Positions 16,126-23,025 of a DNA stretch of 64,000 nt are shown piece by piece. A program made the position numbers and the translations under genes. Source of the stretch: Treponema sp. GTDB taxonomy: Bacteria; Spirochaetota; Spirochaetia; Treponematales; Treponemataceae. Position 1 is the first letter of the stretch. Every line of letters starts with the position of its first letter. The DNA lies in the NCBI GenBank assembly GCA_024693715.1, contig JAILKS010000044.1, positions 1 to 64,000 of the forward strand, given 5' to 3'. The notes below the pieces were generated by a model. It saw nothing but the letters and a program-made list of their open reading frames with translations, had not been told where the DNA came from and did not search any database.

Positions 16126-16186
16126 AGTTCAATTCTCCCCACCTCCAAAAAAAAGGAAGTTCATAACAGAACTTCCTTTTTTTAAT
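16126..16186 (+). repeat. Direct repeat B: second copy of tmRNA 3' end plus terminator
   Basis: Copy of 15938-15997 with eight instead of seven A residues before the terminator stem. It has no tmRNA body upstream and so is not a functional RNA gene. Confidence 0.92.
16155..16183 (+). terminator. Duplicated copy of the tmRNA terminator
   Basis: GGAAGTTC/GAACTTCC and seven T residues, identical to 15966-15994. Confidence 0.85.
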
Positions 16187-16207
16187 TGTTGTTGTTAGAA
16201 AAAAAAA

Positions 16208-16233
16208 GAAGTTCTGCTTAGAACTTCTTTTTT
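16208..16233 (-). terminator. Terminator of the partner-switch operon (possibly bidirectional)
   Basis: Stem GAAGTTC/GAACTTC with loop TGCTTA, flanked by A runs on the left and T runs on the right, so it can act on either strand. It lies 20 bp beyond the stop of the leftward gene at 16253. Its stem resembles the tmRNA terminator stem shortened by one base pair. Confidence 0.8.
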
Positions 16234-16252
16234 ATATTATGCTTAGTATTTA

Positions 16253-16804
16253 CTATTCTCCGTCATGATTTACATGGAACTTCTGCTGGTATTTTTTAAG
16301 CATTGCTACAGCGTTTCGTTTCTTGTTATAAACAAAACCACCGTTCCAGTATTCAAGAGCAGCGAACAAAGCGTTACCGCCGTCCTGACTGTCTGATTCT
16401 TTTGTTCTAAAAGAAACGTAATTTGAAAGTTCAAGGAAATCATTGTTATGAAGACATTCAAGACGTTTTTTGTTGAATTCATTCCATTTTTCAAGATCCT
16501 GGAATCCTTCACCTTCGTCCTGAACTATGATGTGTGCATGAGTAGGGCTGAATGAATACCATACAGTAACTTTTTTATTAATGTCACAGTGGTTTCCATG
16601 TTTTACTGCATTCTTAATTACTTCACTAATCTGCTGTTCAAGAAGGTTTAATTCTTTAATTTCAGTTGGAGCTGACTGAACGATTAATAGAGTAAAATAA
16701 CGAATCTGTCTAAAATCTGAAGGAAATTCCTTCTTAAGCATGTTTGTTTTATCAAATAAAGGATCATTTTCATCTGATCTGAGTTCTTTAAATCCTGGTA
16801 TCAC
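16253..16804 (-). CDS. Anti-sigma-factor-type serine kinase (HATPase_c)
   Basis: A 183-aa GHKL ATPase of the RsbW/SpoIIAB type. The N box is ISEVIKNAVKHGNH and the G1 box VQDEGEGF. Such kinases phosphorylate a STAS antagonist and sequester a sigma factor or other target. The antagonist (16843) and a SpoIIE phosphatase (17202) are directly upstream in the same operon, completing a partner switch. The protein is somewhat longer than RsbW, with a C-terminal extension containing a degenerate G2 region (DSQDGGNALFAA). Start is GTG with GGAGG 7 nt upstream. No sigma factor gene is adjacent, so the final target is unknown. Confidence 0.85.
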   Translation of the reverse strand: MIPGFKELRSDENDPLFDKTNMLKKEFPSDFRQIRYFTLLIVQSAPTEIKELNLLEQQISEVIKNAVKHGNHCDINKKVTVWYSFSPTHAHIIVQDEGEGFQDLEKWNEFNKKRLECLHNNDFLELSNYVSFRTKESDSQDGGNALFAALEYWNGGFVYNKKRNAVAMLKKYQQKFHVNHDGE

Positions 16805-16842
16805 TTTTTTCCTCCAAAAGATGTATTATCTGTCGTTTAAAA

Positions 16843-17181
16843 TTATTCTTTTACCATTAAAAGTGCTTCTTCAACACTGTTTGCGATAGGGAAATAACCC
16901 ATCAACTTAGTAAGTTCAATAACTTTTTTAACAGAACCATGAATGTTAGAAATTGCCAGTTTTAAATTCATCTTTTTTATTGTAGAGCAGATGTAAATTA
17001 AAGCACCAATTCCAGACGAGTCGATGTAATCTACCTGTTCAAGATTAATGACAAAATTCTTTACATTTTTCTCTAACATCTTCATAACAAGTTCTTTTAA
17101 TTTGTAGGAGTTGTAGAGATCCATTTCACCAGTAACGTCAATAATGTAAACATCACCATTTTTACGTATTTTAAGTTCCAT
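16843..17181 (-). CDS. STAS-domain anti-sigma factor antagonist
   Basis: A 112-aa single STAS domain (SpoIIAA/RsbV type). The phosphorylatable serine lies in YIDSSGIGAL, about residue 56. In its dephosphorylated form it would bind and neutralise the HATPase kinase encoded next. AAAGGAG stands 7 nt before the ATG. It lies between the phosphatase (20 bp upstream) and kinase (38 bp downstream) genes of the module. Confidence 0.9.
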   Translation of the reverse strand: MELKIRKNGDVYIIDVTGEMDLYNSYKLKELVMKMLEKNVKNFVINLEQVDYIDSSGIGALIYICSTIKKMNLKLAISNIHGSVKKVIELTKLMGYFPIANSVEEALLMVKE

Positions 17182-17201
17182 AAAGAAGCTCCTTTCCTTA
17201 T

Positions 17202-18875
17202 TTATTGTATTTTTATAACAAGTAGACTCTGATCATCATATTGCTGTGCATTGCCGCAATAATTTTTCAAATCTTCTTTTACTTTATTTGAAAGATCCTT
17301 TGCGCTGCTGTTACAATGTTTTGCAATAACCTTTGACAAATTCTCTGTGGCATATTGTACACCATTTTCATTCAATGATTCAAGTAATCCGTCCGTACAG
17401 GTTACCAAAATGTCACCCGGATTTAACTGTACATTAATATCATTATATACAGTTTCTTTTTCAACACCCATCGGTTCACTTTGTTTTGAAATCTGTCTGA
17501 TTCCGCGTTCAAGCGCACTAAACAGGAATACCGGATTATTACCGCAGGTTGCAACCTGGGCTACTCTTGAAGTACTGTCATAATTTATTAAGGCAACACT
17601 GGCAAAATGATCAATTTTTGAACTGTCTGTACACAAGCCTCTGTTTGCCCATGAAAGAATTGTTGCCGCAGTCTGATTTGTATTAACCGAAAGACGAAGT
17701 ATTGCACGAATCATAATCATGACAACAAGAGAGTTCATGCCTTTTCCGGCAACATCTGCCATTACAAAAGAAATTCTGTCTTTTCTTGAAACTATAACGT
17801 CATATAAATCACCGCAGACATTTTCCAGTGCATTTGAGAAGCATCCTATCTGAACACCAGGAATAACAGGAAGCTTTGCAGGAAGAAGATCCTTCTGATA
17901 TTTTGTAGCAATAATTCCGTCCTTACTTAATTCAGTATGTTCAGCATAAGCAAGGAAGCTGTACAGAGGTTTCATGGCTGTAGAAACTGCATCTGCCATA
18001 ATTACAGCTGTTTCAAATTCTTCTTTAGTGAAAACTGTTTTTTCAGGAAGCTTTGCCAGTGCAACAAGTCCTATAACAGTTGATTCTGATTTAATCGGTG
18101 CAAAAATATAACTTCCGCACTTTAAGAAATCTTCCGGTCCGTTCTGATAGATTCTAGGATCTTTAATTGAATCAGTAACTAACACCGGTTCTCCGGAAGT
18201 ATAAATATCACCAAAAACATTACCCTTAAGCGGGAACTGTGCAAAACGTAAATTTGTTTCTACACGGATAGGTTTGTGAGGCAAATCTTCCGGTAATTTA
18301 TATGGAGGAGGGAATGAACCTGTCAACGATTTTACTGCGAGCATTTCATCATAATCATCTGAAATGAGGATACAGCATCCGTCGGCATTAACCTTCTGTG
18401 ATATAAGCTTGTTGCAGTATTCAAGAAAGCTTTCCATACTGTTGTCGCGTGAAAAGAAATTAGACACTTGTGAGATAAGGTCTTTATTAAGCTCCATGAG
18501 TTTCTGGTTTTTGCTTTCAATTTCTGCAATAGCCGCTTTTGTGACGTCACTGTTTTCTGAAGCGTACATCTGTTCGGCAGCTTTCCTGGCGAGCTTTTTC
18601 TCTTCGCGTTTTTTAGGATTATCAAAAGCTTTTATTATAAGATAGGGAAGTGCAAGAAATTCAGCGGCACACAAGGCAGCAACCATATAAAAATTTACTT
18701 TCGTAATTAGTGTAAAGGCTGCTCCTGCCGGAATTAAAAGAATTACAAAATAAAAAATGAAACTTGCTTTTGCTGTATTTCTTAATTTTATAATCAGGAG
18801 AAATACAAATAGCAATAAGGCCAGTCCTGATACAGCTAAGAGAGGCACGCTGATAAATGAATCAAGATTATTCAC
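17202..18875 (-). CDS. Membrane GAF-SpoIIE phosphatase (RsbU-like)
   Basis: A 557-aa protein. Two or three hydrophobic helices in residues 1-75 (LLAVSGLALLLFVFLLIIKL, FIFYFVILLIPAGAAFTLI) anchor it. A coiled segment leads to a GAF domain (about residues 145-300: DGCCILISDDYDE, IFAPIKSESTVIGLVALAK), then a PP2C/SpoIIE phosphatase domain with the metal residues in VCGDLYDV, MADVAGKGM, VTCTDGLLE and YDDQSLLVI. It should dephosphorylate the STAS protein in response to a GAF ligand or envelope signal. Start is GTG with AAAGGAG; a consensus promoter lies upstream. Confidence 0.9.
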   Translation of the reverse strand: MNNLDSFISVPLLAVSGLALLLFVFLLIIKLRNTAKASFIFYFVILLIPAGAAFTLITKVNFYMVAALCAAEFLALPYLIIKAFDNPKKREEKKLARKAAEQMYASENSDVTKAAIAEIESKNQKLMELNKDLISQVSNFFSRDNSMESFLEYCNKLISQKVNADGCCILISDDYDEMLAVKSLTGSFPPPYKLPEDLPHKPIRVETNLRFAQFPLKGNVFGDIYTSGEPVLVTDSIKDPRIYQNGPEDFLKCGSYIFAPIKSESTVIGLVALAKLPEKTVFTKEEFETAVIMADAVSTAMKPLYSFLAYAEHTELSKDGIIATKYQKDLLPAKLPVIPGVQIGCFSNALENVCGDLYDVIVSRKDRISFVMADVAGKGMNSLVVMIMIRAILRLSVNTNQTAATILSWANRGLCTDSSKIDHFASVALINYDSTSRVAQVATCGNNPVFLFSALERGIRQISKQSEPMGVEKETVYNDINVQLNPGDILVTCTDGLLESLNENGVQYATENLSKVIAKHCNSSAKDLSNKVKEDLKNYCGNAQQYDDQSLLVIKIQ

Positions 18876-18915
18876 TTTTTGCTCCTTTGTGAATTATGCA
18901 TTCCATCTTTCTGAT

Positions 18916-18944
18916 ATTTTAACATTGAAATTTTCCATAGTCAA
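18916..18944 (-). promoter_or_regulatory. Promoter of the partner-switch operon
   Basis: On the minus strand TTGACT (18944-18939), exactly 17 nt, then TAAAAT (18921-18916), about 41 nt before the GTG start of the phosphatase gene. Confidence 0.8.
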
Positions 18945-18970
18945 GTTTTTAATTTGATAAATGGAAGTGA

Positions 18971-19924
18971 TTATTCTATATCCTTAACGTCTTCTATGCT
19001 GTCTGTGATGTTATTATACATCGCTTTACGAAGGATAATCCTTTTTATCTGGTTAATAATTCGTTTTTGAAGCGGGATTTTATGTGTTTTTTCAAAATCC
19101 TCGACTACATATTCAATATTGATATCATCTCCGAATTTCTGTTTAAGCTCATCCCAGTAACGTACAATCCAGACATACATATCTCCCAAAGTTCTTCTTG
19201 GAAATTTTCGTAAAACTTTTTTCTTTCGTACAACCGTTACAATGGGAAGGTAAACGTTATTGAACCATGAATTAATTGCTTCTTCCATTGAGATTTCTTC
19301 ATTTTTGTGCTGATTCATATAATATTTGTGAGTCAGGATATGATTAAGTATTACGTCATATCTTCCTGGGGTAGTAAAATCAAGACACCAGTAGTCCGTT
19401 ATATCACCGAAGAAGGTTTCACTGTAAAAAACCATCTTTTCATAATTTACAATCTGACGGATTATATCTTTCATGTTGTCAGGCTGTTTTAGCTTTATTT
19501 CACTTTGAAGAGAAACTACATCTGCATCGATGAATTCTATTCCCTTTGATTTTGCGACAGATACCCTGTGATTTCCATCCCTTACAAAATAAAGACCTGA
19601 GATTTCGTAAACTTTAATCGGCGGAAGCTCAATTGAATTTATATGCGCTGAATCGATTTTTTCCCATCTTGTCTTAAGAAAATTGCTTTTCGGGAAAAAG
19701 TGGTTGTCAAAATCTTTATAGCGTCCTTCACTACCGATGATTTTATCAATTTGAATAACTTTCATCCCCATGTAAGTCTCATTAATAGGTTTTATGAGCT
19801 GCTTTACATCGTTGAAAGCTATTAATGATGCTTCTTCTGGTGACAGGAAATGCTGTATTTCGTTGAAAAGCGCCTTGTTGTGGGCTTTATAAAAATCCTC
19901 TTCTGTCTGTGAACTAAAATTCAT
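18971..19924 (-). CDS. ParB/Srx-fold nucleotide-binding domain protein
   Basis: A 317-aa protein. Residues about 100-150 carry the ParB N-terminal (sulfiredoxin-like) motif: IKVYEISGLYFVRDGNHRVS, then VAKSKG. ParB-like domains bind or hydrolyse nucleotides; here there is no helix-turn-helix typical of chromosomal ParB, and the C-terminal half is unrecognised, with basic clusters (VVRKKKVLRKFPRRTLG). It is the last of three overlapping genes with the phosphoesterase (11-bp overlap) and TPR-Mrr genes. GAGGGG precedes the ATG. The function is unknown; I do not propose chromosome segregation. Confidence 0.65.
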   Translation of the reverse strand: MNFSSQTEEDFYKAHNKALFNEIQHFLSPEEASLIAFNDVKQLIKPINETYMGMKVIQIDKIIGSEGRYKDFDNHFFPKSNFLKTRWEKIDSAHINSIELPPIKVYEISGLYFVRDGNHRVSVAKSKGIEFIDADVVSLQSEIKLKQPDNMKDIIRQIVNYEKMVFYSETFFGDITDYWCLDFTTPGRYDVILNHILTHKYYMNQHKNEEISMEEAINSWFNNVYLPIVTVVRKKKVLRKFPRRTLGDMYVWIVRYWDELKQKFGDDINIEYVVEDFEKTHKIPLQKRIINQIKRIILRKAMYNNITDSIEDVKDIE

Positions 19925-20633
19925 TATTCCCCTCTGTTTCTATTATGTGATGAGCGTAGGCGTTTATTACTGTCGTTCCCTGGATTTCTGTAATGCGTTT
20001 TTCCCTCATGTCATAAAGATGAATGTGACCATGAATCAGATATTTTGGTTTAAATTTTTTTATAAACCAGTTGTAGCACTCAAAACCACGGTGACAGATA
20101 TCTTCCTTATCGTGAATATGACGCGGTGAAGCATGCGTCAGAAAAATATCAAGATAAGTCCCGTATTTAATTTTGTTTTTTATAAGCTTTGGAATCATAA
20201 GAATGAGTTTCATTTTCATCTCAAATTCCGTGTACTGGCTCAAGCCCTTGTTATATCTTAAGGAACCGGATGCTCCTGCAAGAAGCAGAGGACGTTTTTT
20301 ACCGGTTCTTGAATCGGTGACAGTTAGGGAACGTTCTTCAAAGGTTTTAAAACCAAGATAAGTTCCTCCGTGTCCGAACAGGGAATTGTCCTTTTGAGAA
20401 GGCATGGTTCCCGGAATATTCTGTGCATTTTTGTGATAGAACTCATAATCCTTGAGATTATGGTTTCCAAAAATAAAGTAAGTAGGTTTGTTCAGAACTG
20501 TAACGATAAAATCAACATATTCGAGCGGTAAATCACCTGCGCATAAAACCAAATCAATGTCAGAAAATGTTTTCTTTGCTTCCTGATTATAAATTAAAGG
20601 ATCTACAAAATCTGAGACACACAGGATTTTCAT
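19914..20633 (-). CDS. Metallophosphoesterase with altered motifs
   Basis: A 239-aa cytosolic calcineurin-like phosphoesterase. Motifs visible: SDFVDP where the usual DxH has lost its His (DFV), CAGDLPLEY, FGNHNLKD (Asn where GNHD/E is usual), THASPRH and HGHIHLY. The altered first and third motifs suggest changed metal use or substrate, though the rest of the site is intact. It overlaps the upstream TPR gene by 4 bp (ATGA) and the downstream ParB-like gene by 11 bp, so the three products are probably made together. Confidence 0.75.
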   Translation of the reverse strand: MKILCVSDFVDPLIYNQEAKKTFSDIDLVLCAGDLPLEYVDFIVTVLNKPTYFIFGNHNLKDYEFYHKNAQNIPGTMPSQKDNSLFGHGGTYLGFKTFEERSLTVTDSRTGKKRPLLLAGASGSLRYNKGLSQYTEFEMKMKLILMIPKLIKNKIKYGTYLDIFLTHASPRHIHDKEDICHRGFECYNWFIKKFKPKYLIHGHIHLYDMREKRITEIQGTTVINAYAHHIIETEGNNEF

Positions 20634-22000
20634 TTACTACCAGCTGCAGAAAGGATTTTTTCAAGCTTTTCCTTGTCTATTAACTCGACAGGACGATTCT
20701 CTGCAAAACGTCTGGCTCCGTTTGAAAAACCGGAACTTGAAAAAAGATATCCCTTTACACTGTTCAGACTTTTCATTTTATCAAGTGATTCGTGAATTAC
20801 GCTTTCTTCAAGAGGCTCAGGTTCTCTGTAAAATCTTATGAAGATAACCTGCTTTCTTACCGACATCCATGATTCACTGCTTCGTTCAACTGCCTGAAGC
20901 TGACAGCCCCATTTTGTCTGTTCAATATTGAGAATCTGGAATTTAAGGCCTTTTTCCGTTGCATTTTTGCAGACAAGCGTAAATTCTTCATTGCTGCAGG
21001 TAAGATAATCCTTGAGGTAATCGTTTGCCTGTAAATCACGATATTCTGCAAGTTTTGCCGAAACATCACGGAAGCTTTTGTTTCTTTTGTAGATATGCTC
21101 CCAGTGTTCTATTGCCTTATCAATTTTACGAATCTTTTCATAGCATGCTGCGATAAAATAATGTGCATATAAGGTTTCTGATTTTAAGTTTTCCTTGTCT
21201 AAATCTATCGCACGCTGAAAATCAATTATCGCGTTATCATATCTGCCGATGAGCATATAGCAGGCACCGTGTTCTATTACAGCCTTCTGTTTTACTTCAG
21301 GATCCCTCTGTGCTTTTTCGAAGGATTTTATTGCGGCTGGAATGTCTTTTGAATCCTTCTGGATTTTTCCAAGATAGTAATACGAAGAATATGTGTCAGG
21401 ACTTAATTTTAAGGCTATGTCAATTTCTTTTCTTGCTTCGTTGAACTGTTTCATTCTGTAAAGCATAAGTCCAATTTCAGCATGGGCTTTTGAATGTCTT
21501 TTATCAAGAGCAATTGTTTTCTGCATAAAGCCGAGTGCAATATCATAGCGGTTATTTTCTTCATAAAGATGTCCGCAGTTGTAATAGTTTTCAGGATTTT
21601 TTGGTTCAAGTCTTGTAAGAAGAATGTAATTTTTCAGGGCTTCTGCACTCTGATTGTGCTTCATGAGCATCTGTGTATATTCTTTTCTGAATTCAAGTTC
21701 ATTTAAGTTTACGCCGAAAACTGCATTGTCATTGACAAGCTTGTATTCCATAAGCGCAAGTTCAGATTTATTATCTTTTGAGTATGATTTACCGAGATAA
21801 TAATGGGCTTTATAATTTTTTGGATTTTTTGCTATAATCTGCTTGGCGATTTTTATGGCACCTTGAGTTTTTCCCTGTTTAAGCATTTTAGGGATTGCTT
21901 CAATTTTCTGAGGGGCAATAAATGCTTTTAATATCAGTACTAATAGTGTTACAATAATGATTGCGAAGGTACATATTAAAATTATTACGGGAATACTCAT
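20630..22000 (-). CDS. TPR protein with membrane anchor and degenerate Mrr-like domain
   Basis: A 456-aa protein. Residues 1-25 form one transmembrane helix (IPVIILICTFAIIIVTLLVL). Residues about 35-310 hold some seven TPR units (KAHYYLGKSYSKDNKSELAL, NYYNCGHLYEENNRYDIALG). The C-terminal 110 residues resemble the second half of Mrr-type restriction-endonuclease folds: GYLFSSSGFSNGARRFAENR then PVELIDKEKLEKIL. The usual catalytic QxK strand is not evident (FIRFYREPEP in its place), so nuclease activity is doubtful. It is the first gene of a three-gene overlapping operon; GAGGT precedes the ATG. Confidence 0.75.
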   Translation of the reverse strand: MSIPVIILICTFAIIIVTLLVLILKAFIAPQKIEAIPKMLKQGKTQGAIKIAKQIIAKNPKNYKAHYYLGKSYSKDNKSELALMEYKLVNDNAVFGVNLNELEFRKEYTQMLMKHNQSAEALKNYILLTRLEPKNPENYYNCGHLYEENNRYDIALGFMQKTIALDKRHSKAHAEIGLMLYRMKQFNEARKEIDIALKLSPDTYSSYYYLGKIQKDSKDIPAAIKSFEKAQRDPEVKQKAVIEHGACYMLIGRYDNAIIDFQRAIDLDKENLKSETLYAHYFIAACYEKIRKIDKAIEHWEHIYKRNKSFRDVSAKLAEYRDLQANDYLKDYLTCSNEEFTLVCKNATEKGLKFQILNIEQTKWGCQLQAVERSSESWMSVRKQVIFIRFYREPEPLEESVIHESLDKMKSLNSVKGYLFSSSGFSNGARRFAENRPVELIDKEKLEKILSAAGSK

Positions 22001-22040
22001 AGATAAACCTCAATTCCGTTGAAAAATTTTTAATAAATTT

Positions 22041-22069
22041 TTGAAACGGTTTTAAAAATAGATTATTAT
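22041..22069 (+). promoter_or_regulatory. Promoter of the exported TPR/coiled-coil gene
   Basis: TTGAAA (22041-22046), 17 nt, TATTAT (22064-22069), followed 22 nt later by AGGAGG of the ribosome-binding site. Confidence 0.65.
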
Positions 22070-22103
22070 ATTATTGGAAGTATGTCAAATAGGAGGAAAG
22101 ATA

Positions 22104-22928
22104 ATGAAAAAAGCGCAGGTCTTATTTTTTGTATTATTTTTAGTTTTTTCGGGCTTTATGTGGGCAGAAACACAGGGAGACAAGCTTTTTAAACAGAATA
22201 AACCTCGTGAAGCAATAGCACAGCTCGAAAAGGAGATTGCTTCCGAAAAGGCATCTACGGACGGATATAATTATCTTGGACTGGCATATTTTCAAACTGG
22301 AGATTTTAAAAATTCAGTTGCAGCATTTGCAAAAGGATTAAAGGTTTCTGGAACTAACAAGAAAATCCTTTCCTTCAATCAGGGAAATTCATATTATGCG
22401 ATGGGTGATTACATAAGTGCGGCAAATGCATATTCACTTACAATTTCTGCAGATCCGTTTTATACACAGGCACTATTAAATAGGGCTAATTCATATCTCA
22501 TGGCAAAAAAATATGATGAGTGTATTGAAGATTACGAGAAATATCTTGTTTTAGAGCCGAATGATCCTCAGCGACCTCAGATTGAAGAAATACTTGCACT
22601 TTTGAGAAAACAGAAACAGCGTCTTGCAGAAGAAGCAGAACGAAAAGCGCAGGAAGAAGCAAAGCGTGCAGAGGAAGAAAGAAAATTTCAGGAAGAACTT
22701 GCTCGTCAGGAAAAAGAAGAGCGTGAACGAAAAGAGCGTGAAAGACAGGAGCAGCTTAGACGTGAGGAAGAGAGACGGCTTGAAGAAGAAAGACGACTTG
22801 CAGAAGAAGCTGAAAAACGCAGAAAGCTTATGGAGGATGTTGCTAATTCTCTGAATTCTGATTCTGAAAATATGTCTTCCGGTTCCGGTGATATTATTGA
22901 TTATGAACAGGAATCTGAACTTGAATAA
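22104..22928 (+). CDS. Exported TPR protein with long charged coiled coil
   Basis: The start at 22104 (MKKAQ) is set by TAGGAGGAAAGATA just upstream; the track start is 30 nt too early. About 274 aa: signal peptide (MKKAQVLFFVLFLVFSGFMWA, cleavage before ETQ), three to four TPR units (GYNYLGLAYFQTGDFKNSVA, LLNRANSYLMAKKYDECIED), then about 70 residues of nearly uninterrupted Glu/Arg/Lys coiled coil (RAEEERKFQEELARQEKEER) and a Ser-rich acidic tail. The single charged helix could span part of the periplasm. Partners are unknown; the next gene is another TPR protein, 97 bp downstream. Confidence 0.8.
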   Translation: MKKAQVLFFVLFLVFSGFMWAETQGDKLFKQNKPREAIAQLEKEIASEKASTDGYNYLGLAYFQTGDFKNSVAAFAKGLKVSGTNKKILSFNQGNSYYAMGDYISAANAYSLTISADPFYTQALLNRANSYLMAKKYDECIEDYEKYLVLEPNDPQRPQIEEILALLRKQKQRLAEEAERKAQEEAKRAEEERKFQEELARQEKEERERKERERQEQLRREEERRLEEERRLAEEAEKRRKLMEDVANSLNSDSENMSSGSGDIIDYEQESELE

Positions 22929-23025
22929 AATGTCTTAAATGACAGTCAAATTTCTATATGATTTTTTTTTGTTTTTGGTGTATAATAAATTGCCGTTTTA
23001 AAATTATTCTCAGAAAGAGGAATAT

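Noticed and set aside
18971-19924. Chromosome partitioning ParB
   Set aside because: Only the ParB/Srx nucleotide-binding motif is present; no helix-turn-helix, parA neighbour or parS site was seen.
20630-22000. Restriction endonuclease
   Set aside because: The Mrr-like part lacks a recognisable catalytic D...QxK set, and there is no methyltransferase partner nearby.
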